Source: Lojkania enalia (lineage: Eukaryota > Ascomycota > Dothideomycetes > Pleosporales). From it: DNA of 64,000 nt. A program made the position numbers and the translations under genes. Every line of letters begins with the position of its first letter. Positions within the stretch are counted from its first letter, which is position 1. Below the pieces are notes generated by a model. The model saw only the letters and a program-made list of their open reading frames with translations, had not been told where the DNA came from and made no database searches. The stretch is taken from NCBI GenBank assembly GCA_010094045.1, contig ML986618.1, positions 186,001 through 250,000 on the forward strand. Direction: 5' to 3'. Positions 45,825 through 57,309 of the stretch are shown here, piece after piece.

Positions 45825-48076
45825 TAGATGCTAACTTGATGCGCAATGCCCCTTTTTGTTTCGTTTCCAAGAGTCGGGATGTAGATTTTCCATGACCGCC
45901 AGGTTATTTCCGTCCATTCCTCCGTCATCTGCCATGTCCGGGGATACCCTTTACCTTATTTCAGGAACCTGTGTCTGGAGTCTGACCGTCTTCCTACCCC
46001 TTACTGATTTGTCACCACCTGAAGGATCCATTGGTGTCCTGTTAGCGTCGAAAATAGTCCGGATAGAGTGGATTATGCCATGATGGAACTTCGACCACGG
46101 AGAATTTGCCATGATGGGACCGTTTTGGGGAATATTCTGGGTGAATTTTCCTCTACTTTTCTAACCCTTTTTTTTTTTTTTCTTATCTCGGGCAAGGATT
46201 TATGCCATAACTGGTTAATGTGTGTGTCTGGTCTTAGCGTTTCGCTATTATCTCTATTATTGGGCTTTCATACCCCCGGATTACGACCTTGTGTGCCCCC
46301 GGCTGGATGCACCGCTGTTCGTTGTCAGGATGTTCGAGTGGACCGTTCTCCTTGGCTTTACCAGCAACCTAGATGGATATACGAGGATCTTCCCGGGACA
46401 TGCCACGCTATCTTTCTCAAAATTTCTCACTTTTGTCGCTATTGCAGCTCATCAATGCCCCTTCCTCGAAACTGAATTTTAATCGATTGCATCGGGCCTT
46501 TGGAAGCGTTTTCGTGCATTTTGTTCGCATGTATATACCTTTGTTACGTATGGTCAAACCACGAAGAGGATGTTTTGATGACTGGATGGCCATTTGATCT
46601 TAAGCATAGCTTGCGTGGGCTGGTAGGTGGGACTGAAATCAGACTGCTTGTTTCCCCTCCATTCGACGCTCGTTCGCCTCATGGACCACGTCTCTACTGC
46701 CCCTGGTTTGATTTTCTAATATCTGTCCGATAGGCATATTCAGCTGCAGCCTTCCGTTTCCCCATGGATGTTTTGATGCCCAATGCAAGCCACACTAATC
46801 TAGAACCTAGGAGATTAGATGAAGCCAAAAAAAAAAAAGAAATTTGCCCCCTTTTCTATCTTTGCATTTGACAAGGGCAGGCCCCAGCCTTGTTTGTCGG
46901 CCAGCGCTACGCATTCGCAATGATACTTGCTCCCACGCTTGGGGTTCGGGGTGTTTTTGGGCCCAGCCCCACGCCCGAGCTGGGACCGAGTGAACAATGC
47001 ATTTGATTACAGGGCTCGTTTAGCGATGATGATAATTGCATAGTTGATAAATTTACACCTAACAATACTCGCTTAGTACATGTGATGTTGTCACGGGATC
47101 GATGGCATCATCCATGGCTTAATTGGGGAGGCCGGGGGCGACTAGTATTAATTGGGACGGCGAGCTCATGCGTGGTTCTCTGTCCAGTACCGTGGGAAGG
47201 TTGATTGATTGTACGAGATTGGGTGATGTAGGGGCTATTGTATAGTTGCGTCTGCGTCTGCATCTGTATCTACGTCGGAGCGGAGCACAGCGCAGCCCAG
47301 GGCGGGATAGCTATTATTTGCGAGGGCCTTTGTCGAGGGAATATCCTAGATCGGGGTACGTGCCAGTATTTATTTCGGATTTGTGCGGGTTATTGGACGG
47401 GGATGGAGGTTTTTCAGTGATGGTAGATGGGTATTGGGAGGACTGGTTCTTCTCACTTCTATATCCACACACGCTTAGAGTATCTGTCCCTTGTAGAAAT
47501 ACTATTCTTTTCCTCCCGTGATCCGGAATCGTAGGACAAAGTCTTTTTTTCATGCAGTTACTGCTTCTTGTCCTGGCTGAGTAGTCTACATATCTCCTTG
47601 TTGTTCTTCTTCCAGGTCCGCCCTCGGTTCTTCAGGGCGAAAATATTTTCCATTAAGAAGAAAAAAGGTGGGATAGATTGATAGTAATCGTTTAGAATTA
47701 AATTGTAATCGATGACGACATTGACTTATTAGGATTAGTGGAGGCGGGTGGAGGTTGTGTGCTATTGAGCTCTTGAATGGAGAGCTTGAGAATATAATAT
47801 GCTGTCGTATTTGGAGAGGTAGATTTCGTATCTACTGGCGACGATCGAGAGGGAGCAAGTATAGAGAATAGATTGCCTCCTTTGGGCTAGCGGGACCTGT
47901 CAGTGTGAATGACGCGCAGGCACGGGATCTCGGGAAGACGCGCCTTAGATCCTAGTCCATCCACCAGCCCCGATTGATTACTTGTGTGCTGCCTCTCTAT
48001 TCACTATTAGCAAATTCGAAGAAACCGTCTCGATATTCTTTATCAATAGAGCTCTCAACATGGAGTAGCAGTAACG
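45825..48076. other. Gene-poor 2.2 kb
   Basis: This stretch contains T and A homopolymers (for example near 46170 and 46829) and short chance frames. It could hold a long 3' UTR of the preceding gene or an unrecognised non-coding RNA, but nothing in the sequence shows this. Confidence 0.4.
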
Positions 48077-50236
48077 ATGTCATCGCCAACACCCTTCCTC
48101 GCCTCGTCACCGCTCTCAATAACCTCCCCGCGTCGCATGCCCAAATCGCAATTCACATACAAGCAACTCGGACAACTCAAATCCTACAGCACGACAACGC
48201 CACTGCGCGTAATCGCCCACGTCGACCTCGACGCCTTCTACGCGCAATGCGAAACAGTGCGCCTAGGCATCAATCCATCGAAGCCCCTTGCCGTCCAACA
48301 ATGGCAGGGCCTAATCGCCATCAACTATCCCGCCCGGGCCTTCGGCCTCAACAGACACATCACATCGACCGAAGCGCTGAAGCTGTGCCCCGAGCTAATC
48401 CTCCAGCACGTCGCGACCTGGAAAGAAGGCGAAGAGTCATGGGCGTACCATGCGGACGCCTCTAAGCACATTGCGACGCACAAAGTCAGCCTAGACCCGT
48501 ACCGCACCGAGAGCAAGAAGATCTTCAAATGCATCCGGGACGCGCTGCCGGAGCGGGAGCAGCGCGTCGAGAAGGCGAGCGTGGATGAGGTGTTTATGGA
48601 TCTGAGCGCGCAGGTGCACGGCCTGTTGATGGCGCGGTATCCCGAGCTGAAGGGCCCGCCGCCCTACGATGATCCCACCGAGTATCTGCCTCGGCCGCCG
48701 ACAACGGTTCTAGATTGGGGTGCGGACGCGCTGGTTTCGGCGGGTGAGGAGGCTGAAGAGTGGGATCCAGATTGGGATGATGTTTGCATGGCCATCGCGT
48801 CGGAGATTGTGAGGGGCGTGCGGAAGAGGATTTATGAGGAGTTGGGGTACTCGTGCTCGGCGGGCGTAGCCAAGAATAAAATGTTGGCGAAGTTGGGATC
48901 CGGCCATAAGAAGCCGAATCAGCAGACCATCATCCGGAATCGGGCAGCGCAGCACTTTTTGTCCGAGTTCAAGTTCACGAAGATTAGGATGTTGGGCGGG
49001 AAGTTGGGGGATGAGGTTGTGGCGATGTTTGGGACGGATACGGTGGAGGGATTGTTGGGGCAGTCGTTGGAGCAGTTGAAGAAGTTAGGAGATGATACGG
49101 GAACGTGGCTGTACTCTATTATTAGAGGGGAGGATCATAGTGAAGTTAATCCCCGGACGCAGATTAAGAGTATGCTGTCGGCAAAGTCTTTCCGTCCGGC
49201 TATCAATTCGTTTGAGCAAGGGGTCCGTTGGCTTCGGATTTTCGTTGCGGATATCTTCTCACGGTGTAGGGAGGAAGGTGTTTTGGAGAATAGGAGAAAG
49301 CCGAAGACTGTCACTTTGCATCACCGGCAAGGTACCCAGACGAGGAGTAAATCATGCCCTATACCCCAGGGCAAGCCGCTGTCAGAGGCGATATTGTTTG
49401 ATCTCGCGAAGAATTTGCTAGCGCAGATAGTCGTTGATGGGAGGGCTTGGCCTTGCATCAATCTATCGCTAAATGTCAGTGGGTTTGAGGATGGCGTCAC
49501 TAACAATCAAGGTATAGGAAGCTTTCTAGTCAGGGGCAAAGAAGCAAAGGCAATGTTTTCAAGTGGACGGCCAAGTACAGGCCCCGACCCGCCGCCAGCA
49601 AAGAGGAGGAAGAAAGGGAATATTGCAAACTTCTTTGGGGCTCGTGAGGGGCAGAAGAAAGATTTCGATGCCGCAAGGGCGGTCCTGAAAGCCCACCGAG
49701 AGTCTACTAAAGACGAGGAAGGGGAACAAGACGCATTTGGACGGGACTACGAGAGGGATGAACTCGAGCAACTCCCTCACGACGATCCTGAAGATTCGAT
49801 GCTAGAAGACAGACCTTCCACCCCTACCCATGAAAAGCATACTTCCGTCGATGGTATCTATAATGCAAATACACCACCTTCCGCCCAACCACAAACTCAC
49901 TCCGATATCCCACTCTCTCATCAGTCCCACTCAGGTCCTCAAGCGCACAGAAAACCAGAACCGCAACCGAAAGCCATCGACACTTTCTTCTGTCTCCGTT
50001 GCAATGCTCATTTACCTGTGGCTCAGGAAGTTGAGCACAAAGATTTCCACTTCGCAATGGATTTAGCAAAGGAAATGCGGCAAGAGGAAAGGGAAGCACC
50101 CATAGTGGCAGCTACAGGGCGGAAAACGACAGGGGAACAGAAATCGACCAGAGGGCGTGGAAGACCATCAGGGGGTGGAAGAGGTGCCGAGAAAGGGCAA
50201 GTGAAACTCGCATTCGGTCGACAGAACAATGGGTGA
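48077..50236 (+). CDS. RAD30: DNA polymerase eta (Y-family, Rad30)
   Basis: One exon encodes 719 aa. The Y-family palm is clear: VIAHVDLDAFYAQCE with the first metal-binding Asp, and KASVDEVFMDLS with the catalytic Asp-Glu pair. AINYPARAFGLNRHI is the finger region typical of eta. GYSCSAGVAKNKMLAKLGSG is the helix-hairpin region, followed by the little-finger domain to about residue 480. Near the C-terminus, FFCLRCNAHL...HKDFH is a UBZ-type zinc finger (Cys-x2-Cys, His, His) for ubiquitinated PCNA. The last residues contain QVKLAFGRQ, a partial PIP-like box. The enzyme carries out translesion synthesis across UV dimers in the nucleus. An insertion rich in acidic residues follows the catalytic DE (about 185-240), as in other fungal etas. 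A second ATG at residue 21 is possible. Confidence 0.96.
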   Translation: MSSPTPFLASSPLSITSPRRMPKSQFTYKQLGQLKSYSTTTPLRVIAHVDLDAFYAQCETVRLGINPSKPLAVQQWQGLIAINYPARAFGLNRHITSTEALKLCPELILQHVATWKEGEESWAYHADASKHIATHKVSLDPYRTESKKIFKCIRDALPEREQRVEKASVDEVFMDLSAQVHGLLMARYPELKGPPPYDDPTEYLPRPPTTVLDWGADALVSAGEEAEEWDPDWDDVCMAIASEIVRGVRKRIYEELGYSCSAGVAKNKMLAKLGSGHKKPNQQTIIRNRAAQHFLSEFKFTKIRMLGGKLGDEVVAMFGTDTVEGLLGQSLEQLKKLGDDTGTWLYSIIRGEDHSEVNPRTQIKSMLSAKSFRPAINSFEQGVRWLRIFVADIFSRCREEGVLENRRKPKTVTLHHRQGTQTRSKSCPIPQGKPLSEAILFDLAKNLLAQIVVDGRAWPCINLSLNVSGFEDGVTNNQGIGSFLVRGKEAKAMFSSGRPSTGPDPPPAKRRKKGNIANFFGAREGQKKDFDAARAVLKAHRESTKDEEGEQDAFGRDYERDELEQLPHDDPEDSMLEDRPSTPTHEKHTSVDGIYNANTPPSAQPQTHSDIPLSHQSHSGPQAHRKPEPQPKAIDTFFCLRCNAHLPVAQEVEHKDFHFAMDLAKEMRQEEREAPIVAATGRKTTGEQKSTRGRGRPSGGGRGAEKGQVKLAFGRQNNG

Positions 50237-50368
50237 TAAGCGTCAATAAGGCACTAATTAATATAATCATTGTCATATTCAAGGGCTGATTCAGCATTGA
50301 GAGCAACAACATACTTTGAGTCGTCAAAGAGTGAAGCAGCGGGCCGCCGGGGAGTCGAAAGTCGAACC

Positions 50369-50743
50369 CTAGGCCACTCTCACCATCGTTGGCTCACCCG
50401 CACCATTGAAAACAATCTTCATCCCCGGAAGCATCTGCAGCTTTTCCTCTTCGTCGACCACCTTTTTCCTCCAACCCCTAGTCATCCTCTTCCATTCACA
50501 AGGATTCTTGATCTCCGGCGGGCAGTGCGGATGCTTAGTCCAATACCTCTCCTCGTAGAACCAGCACTTCTGCGGCCGATGGCGTTACTTCCTCTTCTTG
50601 ATCTTGAGCACCTTGCCGTCCTTGCCGAAATTGGGGTGCTGCCACGAGTCGATGCTGTTAGTGGGTATGGCCTTGGTCTTGGCCTTTGGCGGTGGCATAT
50701 CTTGCTTCCTCCACTGTCTCCAGACAGTCTCGACGTAGGGCAT
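50369..50743 (-). CDS. Small Trp/Lys-rich protein, unrecognised
   Basis: Two exons (50612-50743, 50369-50569) give 110 aa from MPYVETVWRQWRKQD. Splicing out a 42-nt intron that contains an in-frame TAA joins FGKDGK to KCWFYEERYWTKH. The product continues CEWKRMTRGWRKKVVDEEEK to the TAG. It has several Trp and Cys residues and many Lys. The intron is short but has a fair acceptor (GGCCGCAG). An upstream ATG at 50833 (MDRRHVARH) with a good GTGAGT donor may be the true first exon, but no acceptor gives a clean phase. It is convergent with polymerase eta, 132 bp away. No family is recognised; a mitochondrial or ribosomal role is only a guess. Confidence 0.45.
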
Positions 50744-50833
50744 CTCAATACGTATTAGCGGCGACACGGCGCTCAGAGTGCCTACTCACTTGGCCAGCGC
50801 CGCCGGGTGACGAGCCACGTGTCGCCGGTCCAT

Positions 50834-52022
50834 GGTCTCGATCAGAATCTACTACGGGATCTCGGTCGGGAGGCTAGATAGGCTAGCTTTGGTGTGCTTT
50901 CGTGGCCGGTATTTGTAGGGGAGCTCCTTGATCCAGGGCCAGGGGTAGCGCTACGGCTCTTCTACTTGCACAGCCTGTCGCGGCAATTGCAGCGCAGGGT
51001 TCGGATGGAGTAGTGTACCCAGGTGTTATCTCTAGCTTGATCTCTCGCTCTGTGCGCCTGCTAGCCCTGCGTGCGTTTAAGGTGCACCTGTTCTTGCGTT
51101 GCTGGGCGGTCAATTTGGTTGTGCTGAAGCCTTAACTGCTATGCATAACGGTGAAAGACCGGGGAATTTGGATGGTGGAGATTCATGAAGTGTCTATTGT
51201 TGCAGATGGGAGGGATACTCTGGGAGGTGTGGGCGAGTGAAGGGTGATATTGAATTTCGAATCACAGGCTGCGTTACTACGTCAACTGTGGTAGTCATAG
51301 CAAAGGGTATGGTTATGCTTTTGGGAGAGCTTGTGCACGGGGCAGGCGCTAGTCTCGCTTAATGCAGATCTCCCGTCTATGCATGCTTCCTAGACTCTAA
51401 CACCATCTAGGAAGTTTGGTAGGACTGAAACCCCGTTATGGGAGCGAAATTCGCACTGATCTGGTTTCGGCTCAAAAAGCAGGTTAGAAAAAGGTAATTT
51501 TTTTTGTTGGCGTTGACCTGAGGCATAGCGCGGTCATGCGTCGCATTATGGCGAACCTCATGATTAACCCACGCGATCTTTCCTAATTGGGCTGTGACAT
51601 TCACCCTGCTGCTGCTATTCTTTTGCGGTGCGCCTTTCTTTCCTAGTCATTTTCTATTCTCCAGGCTTCCGCGATCCACTATTCTATGTTGCCTGGGTGA
51701 GTTTTTTCAGCACTATTGCAGGCAATTCCTCATTTATATCTTTGTAACTAGTTGACACTAAGATTTTCCAACGCCAAAGAGTTTCCCACAGTTTGAAAAC
51801 AAAGTAACGGGATATATCTACGCGGCCATAATACAATGATTTAAAAGCCCAACCGTAATCCTCTCACCACTAGAAAACAAACAACGCATCGCCAGCATCA
51901 TCGCACCAACAGCAATCGCCCGACCGGTCATCTATCCATCGAAATCCTTCATAGCAACCATCCATCCACCTACTATTAAGCCTGGGAACTTCCCACAATA
52001 TTTCTGCGTTCTGAAACTCGTG
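50834..52022. other. Intergenic
   Basis: About 1.2 kb with no supported gene, apart from a possible 5' exon for the preceding gene at its left edge. Confidence 0.4.
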
Positions 52023-52457
52023 ATGAGTTCTCCACGAAAGGTACCTATCCCGCCATGCCCTATATACAATTATCAGCACGTTTTAATACTAACTCTACAA
52101 ACCCTTTAGCCCGACAGCCCCCACGGTCTCAAACTCTCCACCCGCCCATTTATCCGCCGCCCATCATCCCACCAGCACCCCTCCATCTCAGAACTGCAAC
52201 AGCAAATACACGATCTTCAACTGCAGCTCGAAGCCAAGACGCAGGAGGCCGACAGCGCGAATGCCCGGGCTGAAGAAGCAAAGCATAGAGAGAAAAAGGT
52301 GAAGGAATTGGCGAAGCGGTTTTGGGATGAAGAGTGGAGGAGTATGAGAGAGTACATGTTGGCGTTTAGTGCGAGGGAGGATGTGGAGGAGATTGAGGAG
52401 CGGATTTTGGGGGAGTATGGGGGGTTGTTTGGGCGCGGGGGGGATGGGGGGGAGTGA
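52023..52457 (+). CDS. Small coiled-coil protein, unrecognised
   Basis: Two exons (52023-52040, 52110-52457) give 121 aa. Exon 1 encodes only MSSPRK; the donor AAAG|gtacct and acceptor ACCCTTTAG, with an ACTAAC branch site 21 nt before, are good. Residues 30-95 are a Glu/Gln/Lys/Ala-rich helix with a heptad-like pattern (ISELQQQIHDLQLQLEAK, then KHREKKVKELAKRF). A Gly-rich acidic end follows. No family is recognised. The frame runs without a stop through 116 codons of exon 2, and the composition is protein-like, which supports a real gene. Confidence 0.6.
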
Positions 52458-54136
52458 GCGGGATGTGGGTTTTCTAGTTTCTGTCGGGAATGTGGGTACG
52501 GGGTTATGATGTTGAGGGCTTGGGATGGATGGGGCTTGCATGAGAGCAGTGAAATGGGAAAGGCCGGGAATAGGCATGGAGCCGGTTTTTTTTTGGATTC
52601 TATGGACTTGTCTAGATTTTTCTGTTTTGTCTGGCGTGAAGGGCTACTAAGTGTTGCTTGGTATTAAGACGCAAGTTATAGAAAGGGAGCTTCTTCCCGC
52701 GAGAGGCGTGGGAGCATTGGATCACTAATCTATCACTCGCTTCTGTGAGCACAATATATGCGCAGCCCTAACGAGGACTGGAATTGTTGAATTGAAACAG
52801 CGCCTGTCCTGCATCGTTAGCAGTTATCAGGAGAAGCTAAGGTTTCTACACGGTAGTACTACTCCCGGTTTGCATTTCCATTTCCTCCAAGCGATATCAA
52901 GGCCTACTTTTCATAAGCAGAACAGTGTTCGATGCAAAAGCTAACGCGATGACTGGATTTACCTTGGATATTGTGCGGTACTCGCCTCCCTCAAGTGCTA
53001 GTGATTTTTTGCTAATGCTTTGGATTTCTGGGGGACATATCGCTATTCTTGTGATAGCCTTCCTACAGTCAATGGAAGAGTGTCGTGCTGGTATACAAGC
53101 TTTTAGAAGCCCCACTGTATTCCCACCGAACGATGACCGGACCATTAGATGGCACTACCTTGTTGAAATGGGGCATGATATCGTCTCAAGGCGCTCTTCG
53201 TTGGCTATGCTAGAGTCGTCTCGAATACAATTTGGTACGCTTTGAGGCTGTGCGAGCGATTTCTACATTACTTTCAGACCAGTTTTATCCTGACAGACTT
53301 GCTTCCGGTGAAATACTCTTTCCTAGTTTAGTTTCGAGTAAGAGCTGGCTAGAGTCTTGGAATCCATGCATATGGCGGGGGCAAAGTGACGCCAAAGTGT
53401 CCCCTTCCTCTACCATCGATGCGAGACGCAGATATATTATCGGAGCACTCCCGATACTTTGTACTCAGTCGTATGGCTGAGAAATAGTGGCATCTAGAAT
53501 GTAATACTCTCAATCCCTTTGCTCAAAAGACCAACCTTAACATGGAGTATCTAACTCGGACGATCAGCTTGAAGTATTTTGGATAGAGAGACCTTGAACC
53601 TTGAAGCTTGTTAAGGCACCTTAAAGAGAGCTAGTCGACAAGCTGTGATTATAGGAAGACCACTTCAAGATCTCTGAATGCCTTCGAGTCAGAACAAATT
53701 CATTTCTACTCGACAACCATCGCACGGAGTAGTATGACAATATTTGTCCAAACGAGGGACGTCCAGTATCTTGAAGGATCCGAGCCCCAATGCAGCTTGG
53801 TATGTCAGGCATAATGCTTACCCTTGATAAGAGTACGAAATTGACTAGTGTGGTTCTTCCGCGCAGGTACGTTAATCCGAATTTCAGGATGTCAAGTTCT
53901 GTTGGGCTAGCAGGCTCACAATGGCGCCGCAATGGAACACCAGCTGACAGATTCGTGCAGCGATGCAGACAATACTTAAAGGAAATCACGCTTATTAGAT
54001 ACTAAGACAAGTTTGCCACAAACAGGCGAGCTTGTGCGCGTCTCTTTGATGTTCCGGGCTTAGGCCACCATCAGTGGCCATCCCAACTAGGAAGTTAGAA
54101 TATGATTCAGCGCAGCGCACGACAACGACATAGTAC
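52458..54136. other. Gene-poor stretch
   Basis: About 1.7 kb. A 106-codon plus-strand frame (52925-53245, beginning at a GTG) has a somewhat protein-like composition but no recognised family. It is followed by stops in all extensions and could be a decayed gene. Confidence 0.35.
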
Positions 54137-55012
54137 ATGTCTCCGGCTCTCCTACACCACTCCTACCACATTCTAAACACCTTTGAACACGCTCTTATAG
54201 CCCCTCTAGCCATGAACGACTCCAACACTCCCACTTACGCCGAATCCAACCCATCCGACCCATCCGAGCCCACCCCACCGCCATCCATCTCGCTCCCCGT
54301 CGCTGACGAACCTCCGGCATACACCCTACTCGACAACAACCAGACGACTTTCACCATCCACGGGACCTTCATCCACTCGCCGACGCACCCCTGCTACCAA
54401 ATATCCTGCCCGCTGGACCAGCGCACACCCTCATTCCGCATCCGCCGCCTCCCCGCGCGCGAAGTCTCCCAAGTCGGCCTCACGCCCATCCCCTTCGACA
54501 AACAAGGCGCCCTGTACGAAGTCACCGATCCGCCGTTTCTCGACCATGAGTACCACATGCGGGGTTTTCGGCGGAGTTGCCTGCCCGGCCTATTGAGCCT
54601 GAAGTTCCGGCTGAGGCGGTGGCATGTCTTTCACACATCTAGGGCTGGCGCCGAGGGGAAAGAGATCATGAGCTTGAAAGTGGGGACATGGGGGACACAT
54701 AAGTTTGCGCGGAAGAAGGATGAGTTGAGTCAGGAGTGGCGGGATGCGAGCGGCAAGGTCATGGCAACGGAGATGCTGAAGATTATGCCCGAGGACAAGG
54801 GCGTTGTGCCCGTGTTGGAGTTGAGCGAGAACCTGGATCAGACGTGGAGGGAGCTGTTGATTAGCTTGTGGGCGGGAAAGTTGTGGGTGGAGTTTGGAGG
54901 AGAGAAGACGACGGCGATGGGGGATGGGTTGAGCGGAAGGTTCGTCAGCCTGAGTACGAAGAGATGGTTCCTCGGGAACGCTGCTTTTGGCGCTGCGGTC
55001 GTGGCAACGTGA
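54137..55012 (+). CDS. Fungal protein of unknown function
   Basis: One exon encodes 291 aa from the first ATG, or 266 aa from MNDSNTPTYAES at 54212, which I consider at least as likely. An N-terminal Pro/Ser/Asp-rich segment leads to a compact domain. It runs from FTIHGTFIHSPTHPCYQIS through LDQRTPSFRIRRLP and LYEVTDPPFLDHEYHMRGF to the final KRWFLGNAAFGAAVV. The alternating beta-strand pattern suggests a beta-rich, tubby/LURP-like fold, but that is only an impression. No catalytic motif or true membrane helix is visible. It is convergent with the dioxygenase at 55176. Confidence 0.8.
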   Translation: MSPALLHHSYHILNTFEHALIAPLAMNDSNTPTYAESNPSDPSEPTPPPSISLPVADEPPAYTLLDNNQTTFTIHGTFIHSPTHPCYQISCPLDQRTPSFRIRRLPAREVSQVGLTPIPFDKQGALYEVTDPPFLDHEYHMRGFRRSCLPGLLSLKFRLRRWHVFHTSRAGAEGKEIMSLKVGTWGTHKFARKKDELSQEWRDASGKVMATEMLKIMPEDKGVVPVLELSENLDQTWRELLISLWAGKLWVEFGGEKTTAMGDGLSGRFVSLSTKRWFLGNAAFGAAVVAT

Positions 55013-55175
55013 TGGAGATGTTCGATTGAACAGTCTCTAGCTGTATGAGTTGGCAAAGCATCGTTCTTTGATTCATCATTTCACATCTTTTACTAAAAAG
55101 GTGGAAACGCTGTACAATACAACCATAGCATAAGGTATTCGTGCAACATTAAAATCCAGCATCAGTTCAACACTC

Positions 55176-56543
55176 CTATTTCCCAGCTCTCATACTCTCC
55201 TTCTCTGTCCCCCCGCTCCCCTCCCACCCGTCTACCTTCCGCCTTCCTAACGCCCTCCTCAGAATCCACTCCTTCGCCGTGACGCACTCGCCCTCCGTCT
55301 CCCCACATTCCACCAAGCTCCTCAACCTCACATCGTCCTCCGGCCGACAGAAATACACAAGACTATACCTTGTCACTTTCGCCTGTTCCCCCGGCGGAGC
55401 CACCACCCTATGGATATTCGACCTCAATTCCCCGTTGGAAAACTTAACCAGCGCATCTCCAAGATTGACAATGCAATGTCCTGGCAGTGGACGCACATAC
55501 GTCCATCCGTCCTTACACAGCTCCTGTTCTACCGTCGACGCACCATGGTCCTTGGCCGGAATCGCTGAAATGCACTCCGGCAGCCTAACCTGCAACCCCC
55601 CCGCCCGATTAAACAGTACAGTCACAGACCCAAAATCTGTATGCTCGCCCAGCGCCACGCCCCTGACTGCCCGTTCCTGCGGCGGCGCCCTGACGAAGCG
55701 GATCTGGTCCCCGCTCACGGCGTCCAGTCTATGCACGCCCGCCAGCCCACCGCCCCGCCTCGCGCTTTCTGACAGCGCGAGCCGCTGGTCGAGGACCTGG
55801 ATCACCGTCTTACAAACCGCGTGCGCGCGGCGTATATACGCCTCACACAGCCCACGGTGCTGAGTAAGGAGTTCTGGGGCGTCGAGCTGCGGGGTCAAGC
55901 CTAGGATGTCGTCTTTGGATATCTACCCACATCTCCCTTAGCATTGTTCTTTACACTACCCATCCCCATCCCCCTCCCTACTCACATCCGTACTCGTATC
56001 CAAACACTCATAATATAGGGATAATATGAATTAGTAAGAGGAGAGAGGACCTACATTATAAAACTCATTCCGATCCCTCGTCCCAAACTTATCCACGAAG
56101 CCCTTCCCCATGCCCTTATACCCGAAATAGCTCCCTCGATCCTTGAAATCGAATCTCTGCCTCCCCTCCTCGCTCATCCCATCAAACTCCTCATACAGCC
56201 TCTGCATCACGTCGAACAACTGCCCCGCGTGCCCTAATAACACTTCCCCTTCCCCTTCCTCCCCACCATCCACGTCCTCGTTAGGAGAGGATCCGTGTAC
56301 ACCTACGCGCTGGTCCACTGAAGCAGAGGATGAAGAGTGCGGGGAGCGACGTAAATCCAGATAAAAAAACCCTAACTCGCGACACGCCTTCCAACAGCGA
56401 TCCTCTTCTTCGCGGTCCCGCGAAAGCAGCTTCTGGTACGAGATGCTGAGGAGCGGGGCCGTGGGGACGGTGTCTGGGAAAGGTGGCAAGTCGGGGAAGG
56501 AGGACGGGGACGGGGACGGGGACGAGGTCTCCGAGTGGGGCAT
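55176..56543 (-). CDS. 2-oxoglutarate/Fe(II)-dependent dioxygenase (isopenicillin-N-synthase-like)
   Basis: Two exons (56055-56543, 55176-55922) give 411 aa with phase 0 at the junction NEFYN|ISKDD. The N-terminal DIOX_N region has APLLSISYQKLL and CRELGFFYLDL. The iron site is visible as His-x-Asp in LGEHTDFGSVTVLF and the distal His in NIHRVVAPPG, and 2-oxoglutarate binding as Arg-x-Ser in TRYSLVYF. Family members hydroxylate or cyclise small molecules, often in secondary metabolism. A Ser/Asp/Glu-rich insertion (about residues 65-105) separates two N-terminal blocks and is unusual in length. The protein is soluble and probably cytosolic. The substrate is unknown. Confidence 0.93.
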
Positions 56544-57309
56544 TGCTAACTTCGTTTAGAATATTAGTTCTTCTACACTGTTGATGTTGTGGGGGAATAG
56601 TTTGGAATCAGTATGAGACAGGTGGCAAGTGAGAAAGTTGCGGAGAACGGCGCTTATATGCATCGTGGATCTGAATCGAGGATATGGGAAATAGAAGCTC
56701 TATTCGTCCAAGCGTGAGCTCTTTGCAGGCGACTCAGCATGCTGCCCAGGAAGCTGGAGTGGAGAAAGTGGGGTAACACTACGGGAAAGGATGATAGATA
56801 CGCTAGCGTATGGCAAGTACATGGGCGACGCGGAACGAAGGATAACCAGAGTGCTCCTGACAAGACTTGGGGATGAAAACATATTCCAAGGTGGTCAAAG
56901 AGATTATATTTGTCACATGGTATGACATTGACGGACACTCCAATGTTAATGTGTAACGAAATGACGCCTTCATTACTATCCACAGGTTGTATCTTGCTTT
57001 CCCTACACATAAACCAAAGATCGCAGCGCCCATCGCAGCCCAAACTTACGAGAGCAATGCTTGCCAACTGGCTGGCCGGCTATGGATGCTGGCAATACCA
57101 GAAGACGACGCGGCAATGACCCTAGCCAAGTGACGGTGAAGCAAAGAAAATATATAAACACAATTTGACTTGAAGCTGGCCGACCGGAAACAAACTCCTA
57201 AATGCTTTCGTGTCACATGCAGAACGTTTGATTGCGACCTATTTCAGTCAGTCTGGTATCAATTGAGATACAAGAATACGCTAACTCACCATTGACTATG
57301 GACACCCAT
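56544..57309. other. Intergenic
   Basis: 766 bp between the dioxygenase start and the HEX1 stop. It holds the dioxygenase promoter. No gene is seen. Confidence 0.45.

Noticed and set aside
46068..46597. Plus-strand frames of 75-135 codons after the RfeG-like gene
   Set aside because: They are AT-rich, contain homopolymer-derived Phe/Leu runs, have no splice structure, and overlap each other.
52925..53245. 106-codon plus-strand frame
   Set aside because: It starts at GTG, has no recognised family and is followed by stops. It was kept only as a note in the gene-poor region.
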